A DNA stretch of 64,000 nucleotides, taken from NCBI RefSeq assembly GCF_030769565.1, contig NZ_JAVCAP010000012.1, positions 1-64,000 on the forward strand, read 5' to 3'. The notes under the pieces are model-generated. The model saw only the letters and a program-made list of their open reading frames with translations. It had not been told where the DNA came from and made no database searches. How positions within the stretch are numbered: the first letter of the stretch is position 1; each line of letters begins with the position of its first letter. Of the stretch, positions 35,245 through 45,443 are shown in pieces. A program made the translations under genes and the position numbers. The DNA is from Methylophilus aquaticus. GTDB taxonomy: Bacteria; Pseudomonadota; Gammaproteobacteria; Burkholderiales; Methylophilaceae.

Positions 35245-38200
35245 TGGCCTGGCACTCGGTATTTATCCGCAGACCGGTCGCCACGTCACTGCTGGCACTG
35301 GCGATTGCGCTGCCCGGCATTGGGGCCTATTTTGCATTGCCGATTGCCTCATTGCCGCAGGTGGAAATGCCCAGCATTGATGTCAATGCGCGCCTGCCGG
35401 GCGCCAGCGCCGAAACCATGGCATCCTCGGTAGCCTCCCCCCTGGAGCGTTCACTGGGCACCATTGCCGGCGTCAATGAAATGACCTCCAGCAGCAGCAA
35501 GGGGCAGACCCGCATCAGCCTGCAGTTTGACCTCAACCGCAATGCTGATGGCGCCGCGCGCGATGTACAGGCGGCGATCAATGCCGCGCGTCCGCTGCTG
35601 CCTGCCGGTATGCAGGGCAATCCTACCTGGCGCAAAACCGGCCCGACCATGATCATGCATATTGCGTTGACCTCCAGCCGTTACAGCCAGCAAGCGCTCT
35701 ATGATGTTGCATTCACCCTGATAGGCCAGCGTATTGCGCAGGTTGACGGCGTCGGTCAGGTATACGTCAATGGCAGTTCACTGCGCGCAGTACGGGTAGA
35801 AGTGAATCCGCAGATGGCCAATCAGTACAACGTGACCATGGAGCAGATCCGCACGGTGATTGCCAACACCAATGCGCATTTGCCCAAGGGCTTTGTTGAA
35901 AATGAGGACAAGCGCTGGCAGATTGATGTCAATGACTCTGGCAACCGGGCCGCCGACTTCAAGGACCTGATTGTGGCCTGGCGCAATGGCGCACCTATCC
36001 GCCTGCATGATATTGCAGAAGTCAAAGACTCGGTACAAGAGTTGCGCAGTGCAGGCAGTGTGAAAGGCAAACCAGGGGTAGTCATTTCAGTCAACAATAT
36101 CCCCGGCGCCAATATTGTGGCCACGGTGGATGGCGTCAATGCCCTGCTGCCCAGACTCAAACCCTTGCTACCCGACGGCATTGAAATGGAAGTGCTGATA
36201 GACCGCAGCACCATTGTCAGGAAGTCATTGCAGGATGTCGAGCATACGCTGCTGATTTCAATTGGTCTGGTAGTGCTGGTGACTTATATTTTTCTGCGCA
36301 GTGGCCGGGCTACACTGATCCCCAGCATCACGATCCCGATTTCTTTGCTGGGTACACTGGCGGTCATTTATCTGTGCGGCTTCAGCCTGAATAACCTGAC
36401 GCTGATGGCCCTGATTATCTCCACCGGCTTTGTGGTGGATGACGCCATCGTCATTGTCGAAAACACCAGCCGCCACATTGAGGAAGGCCTGACCCCACTG
36501 CATGCAGCGATGCAGGCCATGCGTGAAGTCTCGTTTACCGTGATTGCCATGAGTGTGTCGCTAGTGGCGGTGTTTATCCCGCTGCTGTTCATGGATGGCG
36601 TGGTGGGCCGCATGTTCTCCGAATTTTCCATCACGCTGGCTTCTGCCGTAGTGATTTCGCTGTTCATCACGCTGACATTGACGCCCATGCTGAGCTCGCG
36701 CCTGCTCACCGCCTACCAACCGCCCACAGGCATCAACGCCTGGCTGGCCGGACTGTTTGCCTGGCCGCAGCAACATTACCAGCGTGCCCTGCATGTTGCG
36801 CTAAGGCACCGGCGTGTGGTCCTGCTGCTGTTTCTGGCCGCCGTGGGCTGCAACGTGTATCTGTACGCCATTGTTCCCAAAGGGTTTTTTCCTTTACAGG
36901 ACACCGGCCGTCTGCAAGGCTACTTTGAGGGCGACCAGAATCTGTCGTTCTGGGCCATGCGCGCCAAGGTCGATCAGTTCATGCGCATTATTGCTCAAGA
37001 CCCCGATATCGAAACTTACTATGAATACACTGGCGGCTTTGGTGGCGGCCAATCGAACACCGGCATGATGAATGCGCGGCTCAAGCCACGGGCAGAACGG
37101 CAGGCTTCCGCACAAGATGTGGTTGACCGCTTGCGCCCGAAACTGGAGCGTGTCCCAGGGGCTTCGCTACGGCTGCGCCCGCAACAGGAATTCAATATCG
37201 GTTTGCGCCCAGGCTCGGCGGAGTTTCAATATACGCTGCTCTCCACCAGCGTGGATGATTTGCGCACCTTTTCGCCCAAACTGCGCGATGCCATGGCAAC
37301 CCTGCCGCAACTTACGGATGTTGCAAGCGACGCACAGGACAAGGGTCTGCAAGTCAACCTGACAGTAGACCGCGACGCCGCAGCCAGATATGGCGTTACC
37401 CAGCAACAGATTGATTCAGTGCTGAATGACGCGTTTGGCCAGCGCCTGATCTCCACGATTTACGAACCGCTGAACCAGTATTATGTGGTGCTGAGTGTGG
37501 CGCCACGATTTGCGCAAGGACCGGAATCACTGAACCAGATCTATGTCACCAGCAACAATGCCCAGCGTATCCCGCTTTCCAGCATTGCACGCTGGGACCT
37601 GCAAAACACCCCGCTGGCGGTGAACCATGAGGGGCAGTTTGCAGCGGCCACTATTTCTTTTAATCTGGCCAATGGTGTTGCGCTGGATGCCGCCAGCCAG
37701 GCGATTGAAAATGCCTTTAACAGCATCAACCTGCCCGCATCCATTCATGGCGCGTTTTCTGGCAAGGCCAAGGCCTTTCAGGCATCCATGGATAGCCAGC
37801 CCTGGCTGATTCTGACGGCCTTGATCACGATTTACATTGTGCTGGGCATGCTGTACGAGAGCCTGGTGCATCCACTCACCATCCTGTCCACGCTCCCTTC
37901 CGCGGGCATTGGCGCCCTGCTGGCCCTGCTCTGGTTTGACAGCGAACTGACCATTATCGCCATGATCGGCATCATCCTGCTAATTGGTATTGTGATGAAA
38001 AATGCGATTATGATGATTGATGCCGCCCGTTACATGGAGCGTGAACATGGCACAGCACCGGAACTGGCCATTGTCGAAGCCTGCATCCAGCGCTTTCGCC
38101 CGATATTGATGACCACTTTTGCGGCAGTGCTGGGTGCACTGCCTCTGCTGCTAGGGGTGGGTGACGGCGCCGAGATCCGCCAGCCACTGGGCATTTCCAT

Positions 38201-38345
38201 CGTCGGGGGCTTGCTGGTCGGGCAGGTGCTGACCCTGTTTACCACGCCCGTGGTTTATATTTACCTGGACAAACTCAGCCATGCCACGCGCAAAGTGTTG
38301 CAGCGGTTGCCGTTGCCCCTGCAGGCCAACTTGCCACCCCCGTAA
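35244..38345 (+). CDS. mdtC: RND multidrug efflux pump, MdtC-type
   Basis: A 1033-residue RND permease, clearly related to but distinct from the preceding pump. It has PLERSLGTIAGVNEMTSSSSKGQTRISLQFDLNRN, a stretch typical of MdtC/MuxC, and the helix-4 pair in [21 protein letters not shown]. The C-terminal half carries [23 protein letters not shown]. Its ATG overlaps the stop of mdtB by one base, supporting equal synthesis. No catalytic residue seems missing. Confidence 0.9.
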   Translation: MAWHSVFIRRPVATSLLALAIALPGIGAYFALPIASLPQVEMPSIDVNARLPGASAETMASSVASPLERSLGTIAGVNEMTSSSSKGQTRISLQFDLNRNADGAARDVQAAINAARPLLPAGMQGNPTWRKTGPTMIMHIALTSSRYSQQALYDVAFTLIGQRIAQVDGVGQVYVNGSSLRAVRVEVNPQMANQYNVTMEQIRTVIANTNAHLPKGFVENEDKRWQIDVNDSGNRAADFKDLIVAWRNGAPIRLHDIAEVKDSVQELRSAGSVKGKPGVVISVNNIPGANIVATVDGVNALLPRLKPLLPDGIEMEVLIDRSTIVRKSLQDVEHTLLISIGLVVLVTYIFLRSGRATLIPSITIPISLLGTLAVIYLCGFSLNNLTLMALIISTGFVVDDAIVIVENTSRHIEEGLTPLHAAMQAMREVSFTVIAMSVSLVAVFIPLLFMDGVVGRMFSEFSITLASAVVISLFITLTLTPMLSSRLLTAYQPPTGINAWLAGLFAWPQQHYQRALHVALRHRRVVLLLFLAAVGCNVYLYAIVPKGFFPLQDTGRLQGYFEGDQNLSFWAMRAKVDQFMRIIAQDPDIETYYEYTGGFGGGQSNTGMMNARLKPRAERQASAQDVVDRLRPKLERVPGASLRLRPQQEFNIGLRPGSAEFQYTLLSTSVDDLRTFSPKLRDAMATLPQLTDVASDAQDKGLQVNLTVDRDAAARYGVTQQQIDSVLNDAFGQRLISTIYEPLNQYYVVLSVAPRFAQGPESLNQIYVTSNNAQRIPLSSIARWDLQNTPLAVNHEGQFAAATISFNLANGVALDAASQAIENAFNSINLPASIHGAFSGKAKAFQASMDSQPWLILTALITIYIVLGMLYESLVHPLTILSTLPSAGIGALLALLWFDSELTIIAMIGIILLIGIVMKNAIMMIDAARYMEREHGTAPELAIVEACIQRFRPILMTTFAAVLGALPLLLGVGDGAEIRQPLGISIVGGLLVGQVLTLFTTPVVYIYLDKLSHATRKVLQRLPLPLQANLPPP

Positions 38346-38388
38346 CAGCGCTTTAAATTAATATGGCTTTTATGAAAACTTATTCATC

Positions 38389-39801
38389 ATGCACATGATA
38401 AAACCGGTTTCGCTGATCATTTTCAGTATGTTCCTGAGCAGTTGCAGCGTCTGGGAGGCCTATACGCGACCGACCCTCGCCCTGCCAGACCAATACAAAG
38501 AATCCGCACAATACCAAGGCTGGAAAACCGCCACGCCTGGCAACCCGGAAATTTCAGAGGTGTGGTGGCAACGCTATCAGGATGCACAATTAACCAGCCT
38601 GCTCGCAGAGGCCAATCAGGCCAATTACAGCATTCTGGTCGCCGAAGCCAATTATCGGCAAGGCCTGGCACTGGCCAGAGCCAGTCGCGCACCGCAACTG
38701 CCAGCCGTGAATGGACAATCGGCCGTCACGCGCGCGCAATCCGGACGAGATGACAGCACCAGTGCATACAGCTTGGGTGTGATTGCCAGTTGGGAAATCG
38801 ATTTATGGGGCAGAATCCGCAACAGCGTGTTGTCCGGAGAAGCCAATGCGCAAGCCACGGCTGCAGACCTCGCTGCCGTCAAACTCTCCATTCAGTCCAC
38901 ACTGGCGCAAACCTATTTTCAGCTGCGCATCCTCGACTCGCAAAAACAGTTACTGGACCGTACCGCACAAAGCTTTGAGCGTTCACTGCAACTCACCACC
39001 AATCGTTACAACGTAGGTCTGGCCTCGCGCACCGAAATCGCCCAGGCCGAAACGCAACTGCGCAACACCCGCGCCCAAGCCATCGACATCACTGCCTCGC
39101 GCGCGCAACTCGAACACGCCATTGCCGTGCTCATCGGCAAACCGCCGAGCGAACTGACCCTCGCCAGCAGTCCCTATCAACAAGTCGCCAGCATCACCCT
39201 GCCACCGGTTGAAGCCAGCCTGCCCGCCAGCCTGCTCGAACGCCGACCAGACATCTCGGCTGCCGAGCGCCGCGTCGCGGTGGCCAATGCGCAAATTGGC
39301 ATCGCCAGAGCAGCCTTGTTCCCCACGCTGACACTGGGGGCCAGTCTGGGCTATAACAGCAGCGCAATAGGTGATTTACTCTCACTCCCCAGCCGGTTAT
39401 GGTCGCTGGGCCCGGCACTGGCAGGCCCCATTTTCGATAATCAGCTGCGTAAATCCAATACAGAAGCCGCCATTGCCCGCTACGATGCTGCGGTGTCCAC
39501 CTACCGGCAGACTGTCATCAACGGCATTCGTGAGGTGGAAGACAATCTGGCCCTGTTGCGCATACTGGAAGCAGAGTCAATAGAGCAGGCAGCCGCCGTG
39601 AAATTTGCGCGTGAAGCTGTTGAGCAAACCGAAAACCGCTACCGCGCTGGCATCAGTGAATACCAGAACGTGGTCATTGTGCAGTCCGCCTTGCTGGCCG
39701 CTGAGCGTAACCTGCTGACGATTACTGGCAGGCGCTTAAATGCCAGTGTGGCATTGATGGCAGCGCTGGGTGGAGAGTATGCAGAGAACACGGGGAAATA
39801 G
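38389..39801 (+). CDS. Outer-membrane efflux lipoprotein, NodT/OprM family
   Basis: A 470-residue TolC-type channel. The lipobox (FSMFLSSC) is followed by TRPTLALPDQYK, two OEP repeats with long helices (QATAADLAAVKLSIQSTLAQTYFQLRILD, RYNVGLASRTEIAQAETQLRNTRAQ, then IARAALFPTLTLGASLGYNSS and ENRYRAGISEYQNVVIVQSALL) and the RRPDI-like ERRPDISAAERRVAVANAQIG. It completes the tripartite pump 43 bases after mdtC. ATG at 38389 or 38395 may be used. Confidence 0.9.
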   Translation: MHMIKPVSLIIFSMFLSSCSVWEAYTRPTLALPDQYKESAQYQGWKTATPGNPEISEVWWQRYQDAQLTSLLAEANQANYSILVAEANYRQGLALARASRAPQLPAVNGQSAVTRAQSGRDDSTSAYSLGVIASWEIDLWGRIRNSVLSGEANAQATAADLAAVKLSIQSTLAQTYFQLRILDSQKQLLDRTAQSFERSLQLTTNRYNVGLASRTEIAQAETQLRNTRAQAIDITASRAQLEHAIAVLIGKPPSELTLASSPYQQVASITLPPVEASLPASLLERRPDISAAERRVAVANAQIGIARAALFPTLTLGASLGYNSSAIGDLLSLPSRLWSLGPALAGPIFDNQLRKSNTEAAIARYDAAVSTYRQTVINGIREVEDNLALLRILEAESIEQAAAVKFAREAVEQTENRYRAGISEYQNVVIVQSALLAAERNLLTITGRRLNASVALMAALGGEYAENTGK

Positions 39802-40156
39802 CGACTCATTGGTGGGCGTTTACATCCAATGATGCGTAAATTACATAACAATTGAATGCACTTTTATGCGCCAACAGTCTGGGCTGGAGGCAAGAACAAT
39901 CGGGCGGCAGTGGCAGCTAGCAAAATTTAAACGTATCAACCATGCCGTTAAAGCCCTGTGTGCCAGTGCCTGATTTTCTATAGCCATAGACACGCAACCG
40001 CCATATTGTTGCTGAAAAACAGACTGGATAACCGTGCTGCGATTATTGCGGCGACTAAGCTTCGTACACTGTAAGAGGCTTTTTGATCAAAGCACTTGAA
40101 GAACAGAGTGAAAAATCAGCTTATTTCCACAAGATTAAACACGTGACCATGGATTT
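39802..40156. other. Intergenic region, no gene seen
   Basis: About 355 bases between the efflux operon and the membrane GGDEF gene. No terminator with a clear T-run, RNA gene or convincing open frame was found. Confidence 0.5.
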
Positions 40157-41341
40157 ATGATGTCGATATCCATGATTAACCTCCTGCGTATGTTCCCTTT
40201 TAAGCCAGCCAGAGACGAACTACTACGGGCACGTTACAACAGCTTGTTAAACGATGTGCCTGTGGCAATACTCACTGCATTGAGCGCAATTATCATTCAG
40301 ATGATTGCGTTTAAAGATGCCGTTGACTGGAAATTGTCGATCCTCCTTCCTGGCATCCGAATGGTGGTAGCGGCCTGCATTTTTGTGTTCTGGTTTTCTT
40401 ACAGAAGCCGTCATGCCGATTTAAACACCATCCGCAGACGGCTACAGATTGCAGGGATCATCATGATGATTTCAGGCTTGCTGACATTCAACCGCAACCT
40501 TTACTTACTGGACCTGACCGACAGTTTTGGTCATTATTTTTTGATTTTCCATACCACCATGTATGGATTATGCTTCGCACTGATTCTGAGCAAAATGGGC
40601 CCGGCGGCCTACCTCTATAACCTGATCCTGATTTCATCCGCGCTCCTTTGTGTGTCCCTGGGCAATATTGAATATCAGTACACACTCGCGGCATTGATTC
40701 TGATGTTTGAAATAGGCATGTTGCTGGCCATGCGTGCCAGTAATCAGGTCTTTGACCGTATGGTCAGTGCAACCCATGAATCCAATATATTGCTGGAAGA
40801 AAACCGGCGGCTGGCCAACCAGGATACCTTGACGCACCTGCCAAACCGCAGGCATTTCTTTATGAGTGTGGATCAGCTTCTGGTGCGTGCAAAAAGCAGG
40901 GGAGAATGCTTTGCTCTCGGCATTGTGGATCTGGATAACTTTAAACCGATCAATGATGTATATGGACACCATGCAGGCGATCTCGTATTGCAGGAAATCG
41001 GTCACCGTCTGCTCACCATGGTAAAAGACAACATTGAGTTTTACCGTTTGGGCGGGGATGAATTTGCGTTCCTGCTGAGGGCAAACGACGCACAGGCCAG
41101 CCTCAGGCAATTCGGGGAAGAAATTAATCAGCGCATTTCAAAGCCGATGCCGATCAAAAATGAAATTGTGACCATTGAGGCATCTATCGGTGCCTGCGTA
41201 TACGCAGGTGAAGATGATACGGCCCAGAAACTCTACGAGCATGCCGATCTGGCACTGTATCATGCGAAGCGTAACAACAAAGGCAGCCTGCAAATCTATG
41301 CCTCAGCGCCAGAAGCTATATTAACAAAAGCTGTAGCCTGA
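40157..41341 (+). CDS. Membrane GGDEF diguanylate cyclase
   Basis: A 394-residue protein. Residues about 30-200 hold roughly six hydrophobic helices (VAILTALSAIIIQMIAF, LLPGIRMVVAACIFVFWF, IAGIIMMISGLLTF, FLIFHTTMYGLCFALIL, LYNLILISSALLCVSLG, YTLAALILMFEIGMLLAM), a MASE-like sensor without a specific match. The GGDEF domain follows (LANQDTLTHLPNRRHFFMSVDQLL, FALGIVDLDNFKPINDVYGHHAGD, FYRLGGDEFAFLL). The active site is intact, but no RxxD inhibitory site is present at the usual place, so product feedback may be absent. ATG at 40157 or 40160. Confidence 0.87.
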   Translation: MMSISMINLLRMFPFKPARDELLRARYNSLLNDVPVAILTALSAIIIQMIAFKDAVDWKLSILLPGIRMVVAACIFVFWFSYRSRHADLNTIRRRLQIAGIIMMISGLLTFNRNLYLLDLTDSFGHYFLIFHTTMYGLCFALILSKMGPAAYLYNLILISSALLCVSLGNIEYQYTLAALILMFEIGMLLAMRASNQVFDRMVSATHESNILLEENRRLANQDTLTHLPNRRHFFMSVDQLLVRAKSRGECFALGIVDLDNFKPINDVYGHHAGDLVLQEIGHRLLTMVKDNIEFYRLGGDEFAFLLRANDAQASLRQFGEEINQRISKPMPIKNEIVTIEASIGACVYAGEDDTAQKLYEHADLALYHAKRNNKGSLQIYASAPEAILTKAVA

Positions 41342-41357
41342 AATCAGCGCGTATTGA

Positions 41358-42458
41358 TCAAAAGCTGATCGCTACAGCACTGCCAATCATCAGATTGGTT
41401 TTCTTTAAGCGTTCGCCATCCTCATCGAAAATCGCATCTTTACTGACAAATTTTCGCACCTCAGTCCGCAATGTTACTCTGGAGTGAAGCTTGTAATCCA
41501 TATTGACTGAGTACCCAGTTGTTCTGAATCCATGCGGCGTATCGGTTTCTATAATCACGCCCTCTTTATCTTGATAATACTCGGCTCTTGCTGAAAAACT
41601 CAATGCGTCGGTGTAGCAATATCTGGCAATCACAATCGGCGTAAACCAGATATTGTAATCGCTGCTGTTACGAAACTTCTGCTCGGCGCCAACATCGAAT
41701 GCAGCAATCACGCTCCATGCATCATCCAGCTTGAATTGCCCATAAAAATTATGAAAATAACGCATTCTGCGGTCTTGGTCTGACTTATCGTTACCCACAA
41801 ACGAACTGCTGTTCAAGGTCACGCGGTCATTGGGTTTGTAGGTCAGCTGATGTCCGAATGAAGGCGTCGTGTTGCCTTCGGCACGGGTAATGCGCTGCCA
41901 CCCATTGAGCACCAGGCCGCTCATATACCACTTCCCATCATCAGTGGTATAGGAAAGTCTTGCACCCGTCTCATAATAAGGCGAGTTTTCAGCCAACAGG
42001 CTGCGGGTCATGGTCCAGTTTTCCACACCCACGGCGCTTTCAAAGCCGATGTGCGAGGGCATGACACCCACATCCAGCCAGACATCGGCATTTTCTGACA
42101 ACCGCAACCCTGTATTGGCCTCGTAAATTTTCTGCAATCCCCGCGGTTCAGCAGCATAATTTGCGCGCATATAGGTGCCAGAGCCCAACGCCAGATTGGC
42201 CCGAAAAGACGGCTGATGAATACTGGCTTTCACCATCGCCAAATTGATACTCGGCGTATTGGCACGATTGTGGCTATAAGTAAAAAATGGCCGCTGGTGA
42301 TTATCCGGATGATTAAAATCATGGACATAATAAGCTTCCATATACCCACTCAAACTCAGCGGGCTATCGGAGAGCGGTTCGGAGGCCATGCATGCCGCTG
42401 AAAATCCGCACTGTGCAATCGCGCCCAACACTGCAGTGACTGTTTGCATTCGCTTCAT
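41358..42458 (-). CDS. Outer-membrane porin-like beta-barrel (OmpL/bbp2-like)
   Basis: A 366-residue protein with a signal peptide (MKRMQTVTAVLGAIAQCGFS, cut near MASE). The body has alternating aromatic and polar strands (LSGYMEAYYVHDFNHPDNHQRPF, SFRANLALGSGTYMRANYA, WYMSGLVLNGWQRI, FWFTPIV-like NIWFTPIVIARYCY) and ends MIGSAVAISF, with a terminal Phe as in outer-membrane barrels. It resembles the putative beta-barrel porin-2 family. The frame is open back to 42659, but GGAG nine bases before the ATG at 42458 and the signal peptide settle the start. It lies 67 bases after the chemotaxis operon's last regulator gene. Confidence 0.8.
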   Translation of the reverse strand: MKRMQTVTAVLGAIAQCGFSAACMASEPLSDSPLSLSGYMEAYYVHDFNHPDNHQRPFFTYSHNRANTPSINLAMVKASIHQPSFRANLALGSGTYMRANYAAEPRGLQKIYEANTGLRLSENADVWLDVGVMPSHIGFESAVGVENWTMTRSLLAENSPYYETGARLSYTTDDGKWYMSGLVLNGWQRITRAEGNTTPSFGHQLTYKPNDRVTLNSSSFVGNDKSDQDRRMRYFHNFYGQFKLDDAWSVIAAFDVGAEQKFRNSSDYNIWFTPIVIARYCYTDALSFSARAEYYQDKEGVIIETDTPHGFRTTGYSVNMDYKLHSRVTLRTEVRKFVSKDAIFDEDGERLKKTNLMIGSAVAISF

Positions 42459-42525
42459 AGAACCCATCTCCAAAATGCATACACGGCCATTCGCATACAA
42501 GCGTTCATCAATGCGCTTGCGCGCT

Positions 42526-43812
42526 TTACGCAGCCACACATGAGGCCGCAAATACTTGGTTTCTGCCCAGGTGTTTGGCCTGATAAAGCGCTGCGTCTGC
42601 TTCAATACATAAGCGCTCAAACGAATCTGGCTGCACCGCAGTTTCAGAAGCCACGCCAATGCTGACTGTCACATGTATCCCTGATAACTGACTCGCATCA
42701 ATATGTTTGCAAAACCGGGTTGCCTGATCTATCGACGCGTCATAACTTACATTCGGCAGCAGCACTAAAAACTCTTCACCGCCCATCCGAAAAATCAATG
42801 GGTGGTCGGCAAAAAAGTGCTTGAGCTCATGGGCGAGTTGCTCAAGCAATTGATCGCCAAAAATATGTCCATAGGTATCATTCACTTTTTTAAAGTAATC
42901 AATATCCACCAGCATCAATGAAAGCGGGGTGTTTGTCTTGATGGCAGCGGCAATCACATCCTCTTTGGCAGACTCCAGATAATGTCTGTTATAAAGTTTG
43001 GTCAGTGAATCTTTTGTTGCCAGCGTCTGCATGGCCTCATATTGCTGTTCAATTTTCTTCAGTGCCGCATGATTGGCAATCAAATGTGCGACGCGCACTT
43101 CAAACTCTTCAAGCAAGCCATCTTTAGAGAAAAAATCATTGGCATCATTGAGCAATAGTTGAAACCGTCTGGCCGGGGTACTCATGTGAGAGATCACCAG
43201 CACGGGTGTTTTTCTGTTTTGTTTGCCAGAGTCGCGCACAGCACTGACCACTGAAAAACCGTCACCGACCCCCTGCAAATAAAAGTCAGACACCACCAGA
43301 TCATAGCTGCGCGTTTGTATATAGGTTTGTGCAGTCTCGGCATCTGCGCAATGGTCGAACGTCAGACCCATTTTTTTGAGCGCGCCACCATAGACAAGTA
43401 CAGAGGCATGACTGTCCTCCACCAGTAACACATGCCCTTGAAGCTTCAAGGCACTGGATTTGGTAAAACTCGCAACAAAAGCCTCTAAAGCAGAAATCTG
43501 ATATTTGGAGAAGCAAGCAGTGACACCCTGCTCAATCGCAGCTTGCTTAACCGCATCGTCAGTGTTTGAAGTGACCAGCAAATGCACCTGCGCAGGGGAT
43601 GGGTGGGTGGTTGAAATTTTCTGGTAGAAACGGATGCCATCCGAATCCGGAAGCTCATAGGCAAAAATAATCAAATCAAAATAATTTTCATGGATCATCT
43701 CCAGCGCTTGCTTCGCACTTTCTGCATGCTGCACTTCGATAGGAAATTTTTCCAGCATCAGCGCATACATACTGGTAGCCGCTTTAGATGGGTCGACGGT
43801 AAGTACTCTCAT
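42526..43812 (-). CDS. Dual-receiver GGDEF response regulator (PleD-like)
   Basis: A 428-residue protein: REC1 (1-115), REC2 (about 125-245) and GGDEF (about 260-425). REC1 is degenerate: its first strand has VDP instead of DD, and the phospho-acceptor is Ala51 ([13 protein letters not shown]). REC2 keeps LLVEDS and Asp in [10 protein letters not shown]. The cyclase has [33 protein letters not shown] and [11 protein letters not shown], so it should make c-di-GMP when REC2 is phosphorylated, perhaps by this operon's CheA. The start overlaps the cheB stop by four bases (ATGA), placing it in the chemotaxis operon. Confidence 0.9.
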   Translation of the reverse strand: MRVLTVDPSKAATSMYALMLEKFPIEVQHAESAKQALEMIHENYFDLIIFAYELPDSDGIRFYQKISTTHPSPAQVHLLVTSNTDDAVKQAAIEQGVTACFSKYQISALEAFVASFTKSSALKLQGHVLLVEDSHASVLVYGGALKKMGLTFDHCADAETAQTYIQTRSYDLVVSDFYLQGVGDGFSVVSAVRDSGKQNRKTPVLVISHMSTPARRFQLLLNDANDFFSKDGLLEEFEVRVAHLIANHAALKKIEQQYEAMQTLATKDSLTKLYNRHYLESAKEDVIAAAIKTNTPLSLMLVDIDYFKKVNDTYGHIFGDQLLEQLAHELKHFFADHPLIFRMGGEEFLVLLPNVSYDASIDQATRFCKHIDASQLSGIHVTVSIGVASETAVQPDSFERLCIEADAALYQAKHLGRNQVFAASCVAA

Positions 43813-44891
43813 GTTCTATTACCACTTCCATAATTCACAATTTCCTGGGGTATTTTTGACAAGGGCAGTTCACGTTGTACTGCACCCAGTTTATTCGCTT
43901 CTTTGGGCATGCCGTATACCACACAGCTATGCTCGTCCTGGCCCAGCGTTGCCGCGCCAACATCCCGCATTTCCTTTAATCCTTGGGCACCATCATCGCC
44001 CATGCCTGTCATAATAATACCAAGCGCATTTTTACCTGCCTGTTGCGCAACCGAGCGGAACAATACGTTCACAGAAGGTCGGTGACGACTGACCAACGGA
44101 CCGTCAATCACATCCACATGATATTGCGCGCCACTGCGTTTAAGCAGCATATGCTTACCGCCAGGTGCGATCAGCGCACGGCCCGCAATCACCCTGTCAC
44201 CTTGTACCGCCTCTTTCACTTCAATTTCGCAAAGATCATTCAGCCGTTTGGCAAAGGCAGCAGTGAAATTTTCAGGCATATGTTGCACAATCACGATACC
44301 GGGACTGACTCTGGGCAAGGCAGCCAGCACAGCCTCTAATGCTTGTGTGCCGCCAGTAGAGGTGCCAATCGCCACGATGCGCTCAGTGGTCTGCGCCATG
44401 GCTCTAACCGAAGGCGGCGATAATACGGCATCGGCGGTCAGTTTAGGCGCTACTTTGGTCAGAGGATCCGCATGTACAATCCGCTTGAGATTGGCTCTGG
44501 CGGCGACTTTCACCACGTTAATAATATCGTTAGCCTCATCTTCCAAAAAATCCTTAAGGCCCGCTTTAGGCTTGGTGACAATACTCACGGCCCCGGCCGA
44601 TAATGCCTGAATAGTGGTTTCCGCGCCTTTTTCAGTCAGCGTGGAACAGATAATGACGGGGGTTGGTCTTTGCGACATGATTTTCTTCAGGAAGGTAATG
44701 CCATCCATTCTCGGCATTTCCACATCAAGCACTACCACATCTGGCCACGCTTTCATCATTTTATCCATGGCAAAAATGGGGTCAGAAGCGGAGCCTATCA
44801 CCTCAATTTCCAGCGACCTTTCCATTTTCTCGGTCAATACTTTTCTCACCACTGCCGAGTCATCCACGATCATGACTTTAATTTTCTTCAT
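43809..44891 (-). CDS. cheB: Chemotaxis protein-glutamate methylesterase CheB
   Basis: A 360-residue CheB. The receiver ([15 protein letters not shown], Asp in [13 protein letters not shown]) is joined by a linker to the esterase domain with Ser in [11 protein letters not shown], His in [10 protein letters not shown] and Asp in [11 protein letters not shown]. It demethylates and deamidates receptors when phosphorylated by CheA. The start at 44891 has GAGGAC six bases upstream; the open frame extends to 44978 without support. It follows cheD by 16 bases. Confidence 0.95.
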   Translation of the reverse strand: MKKIKVMIVDDSAVVRKVLTEKMERSLEIEVIGSASDPIFAMDKMMKAWPDVVVLDVEMPRMDGITFLKKIMSQRPTPVIICSTLTEKGAETTIQALSAGAVSIVTKPKAGLKDFLEDEANDIINVVKVAARANLKRIVHADPLTKVAPKLTADAVLSPPSVRAMAQTTERIVAIGTSTGGTQALEAVLAALPRVSPGIVIVQHMPENFTAAFAKRLNDLCEIEVKEAVQGDRVIAGRALIAPGGKHMLLKRSGAQYHVDVIDGPLVSRHRPSVNVLFRSVAQQAGKNALGIIMTGMGDDGAQGLKEMRDVGAATLGQDEHSCVVYGMPKEANKLGAVQRELPLSKIPQEIVNYGSGNRT

Positions 44892-44907
44892 ATGTGTCCT
44901 CAACAGA

Positions 44908-45390
44908 TCAATGTTTGCGTAACCAGACCCAACCACTCCAGACATCAAAAATAATATATCTGGGCAGCTCACCGCCATGGTGATGAGAATGCACGGTAAA
45001 CCCCAAACGATCTAACTGATCCATAACGGCCTCCAGATTACGGTCTCCGATTGGATTGCTAATGTCTCGTAATGTCTTAAACATATTGCTACCGCCAAAC
45101 ACTTTTACGTGACAAGACTCAGGTGCAATCCCGCAACTGTTCAGCTCACTCATGATCATGGTCATGGCCTCATCAGCGTATTTACCATTGAGCACACCAC
45201 CCGTTTTTTTGGCGCTACGCGCGCGACTGGGCAACATAATATGGCACATACCGCCAACTTTTTGCGCAGGATGCCACACGGTGACCGCCACACACGATCC
45301 CAATATGGTGCGAATTCTTGTATCGGCATCGCCCCAATAAAACTCACCAGGTTGTAAAAATATTTCAAACGCATTTTTTGGAAGCTTCAT
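44908..45390 (-). CDS. cheD: Chemoreceptor glutamine deamidase CheD
   Basis: A 160-residue CheD. The catalytic Cys lies in [13 protein letters not shown] and the His in [20 protein letters not shown] and [18 protein letters not shown] are further family text. It converts receptor glutamines to glutamates, tuning receptor activity. Located between cheR and cheB. Confidence 0.94.
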   Translation of the reverse strand: MKLPKNAFEIFLQPGEFYWGDADTRIRTILGSCVAVTVWHPAQKVGGMCHIMLPSRARSAKKTGGVLNGKYADEAMTMIMSELNSCGIAPESCHVKVFGGSNMFKTLRDISNPIGDRNLEAVMDQLDRLGFTVHSHHHGGELPRYIIFDVWSGWVWLRKH

Positions 45391-45443
45391 CTACCTCACC
45401 CACTTCCTGAGTCATTATTATTAGAGCGGCTGGTCAACCATCA

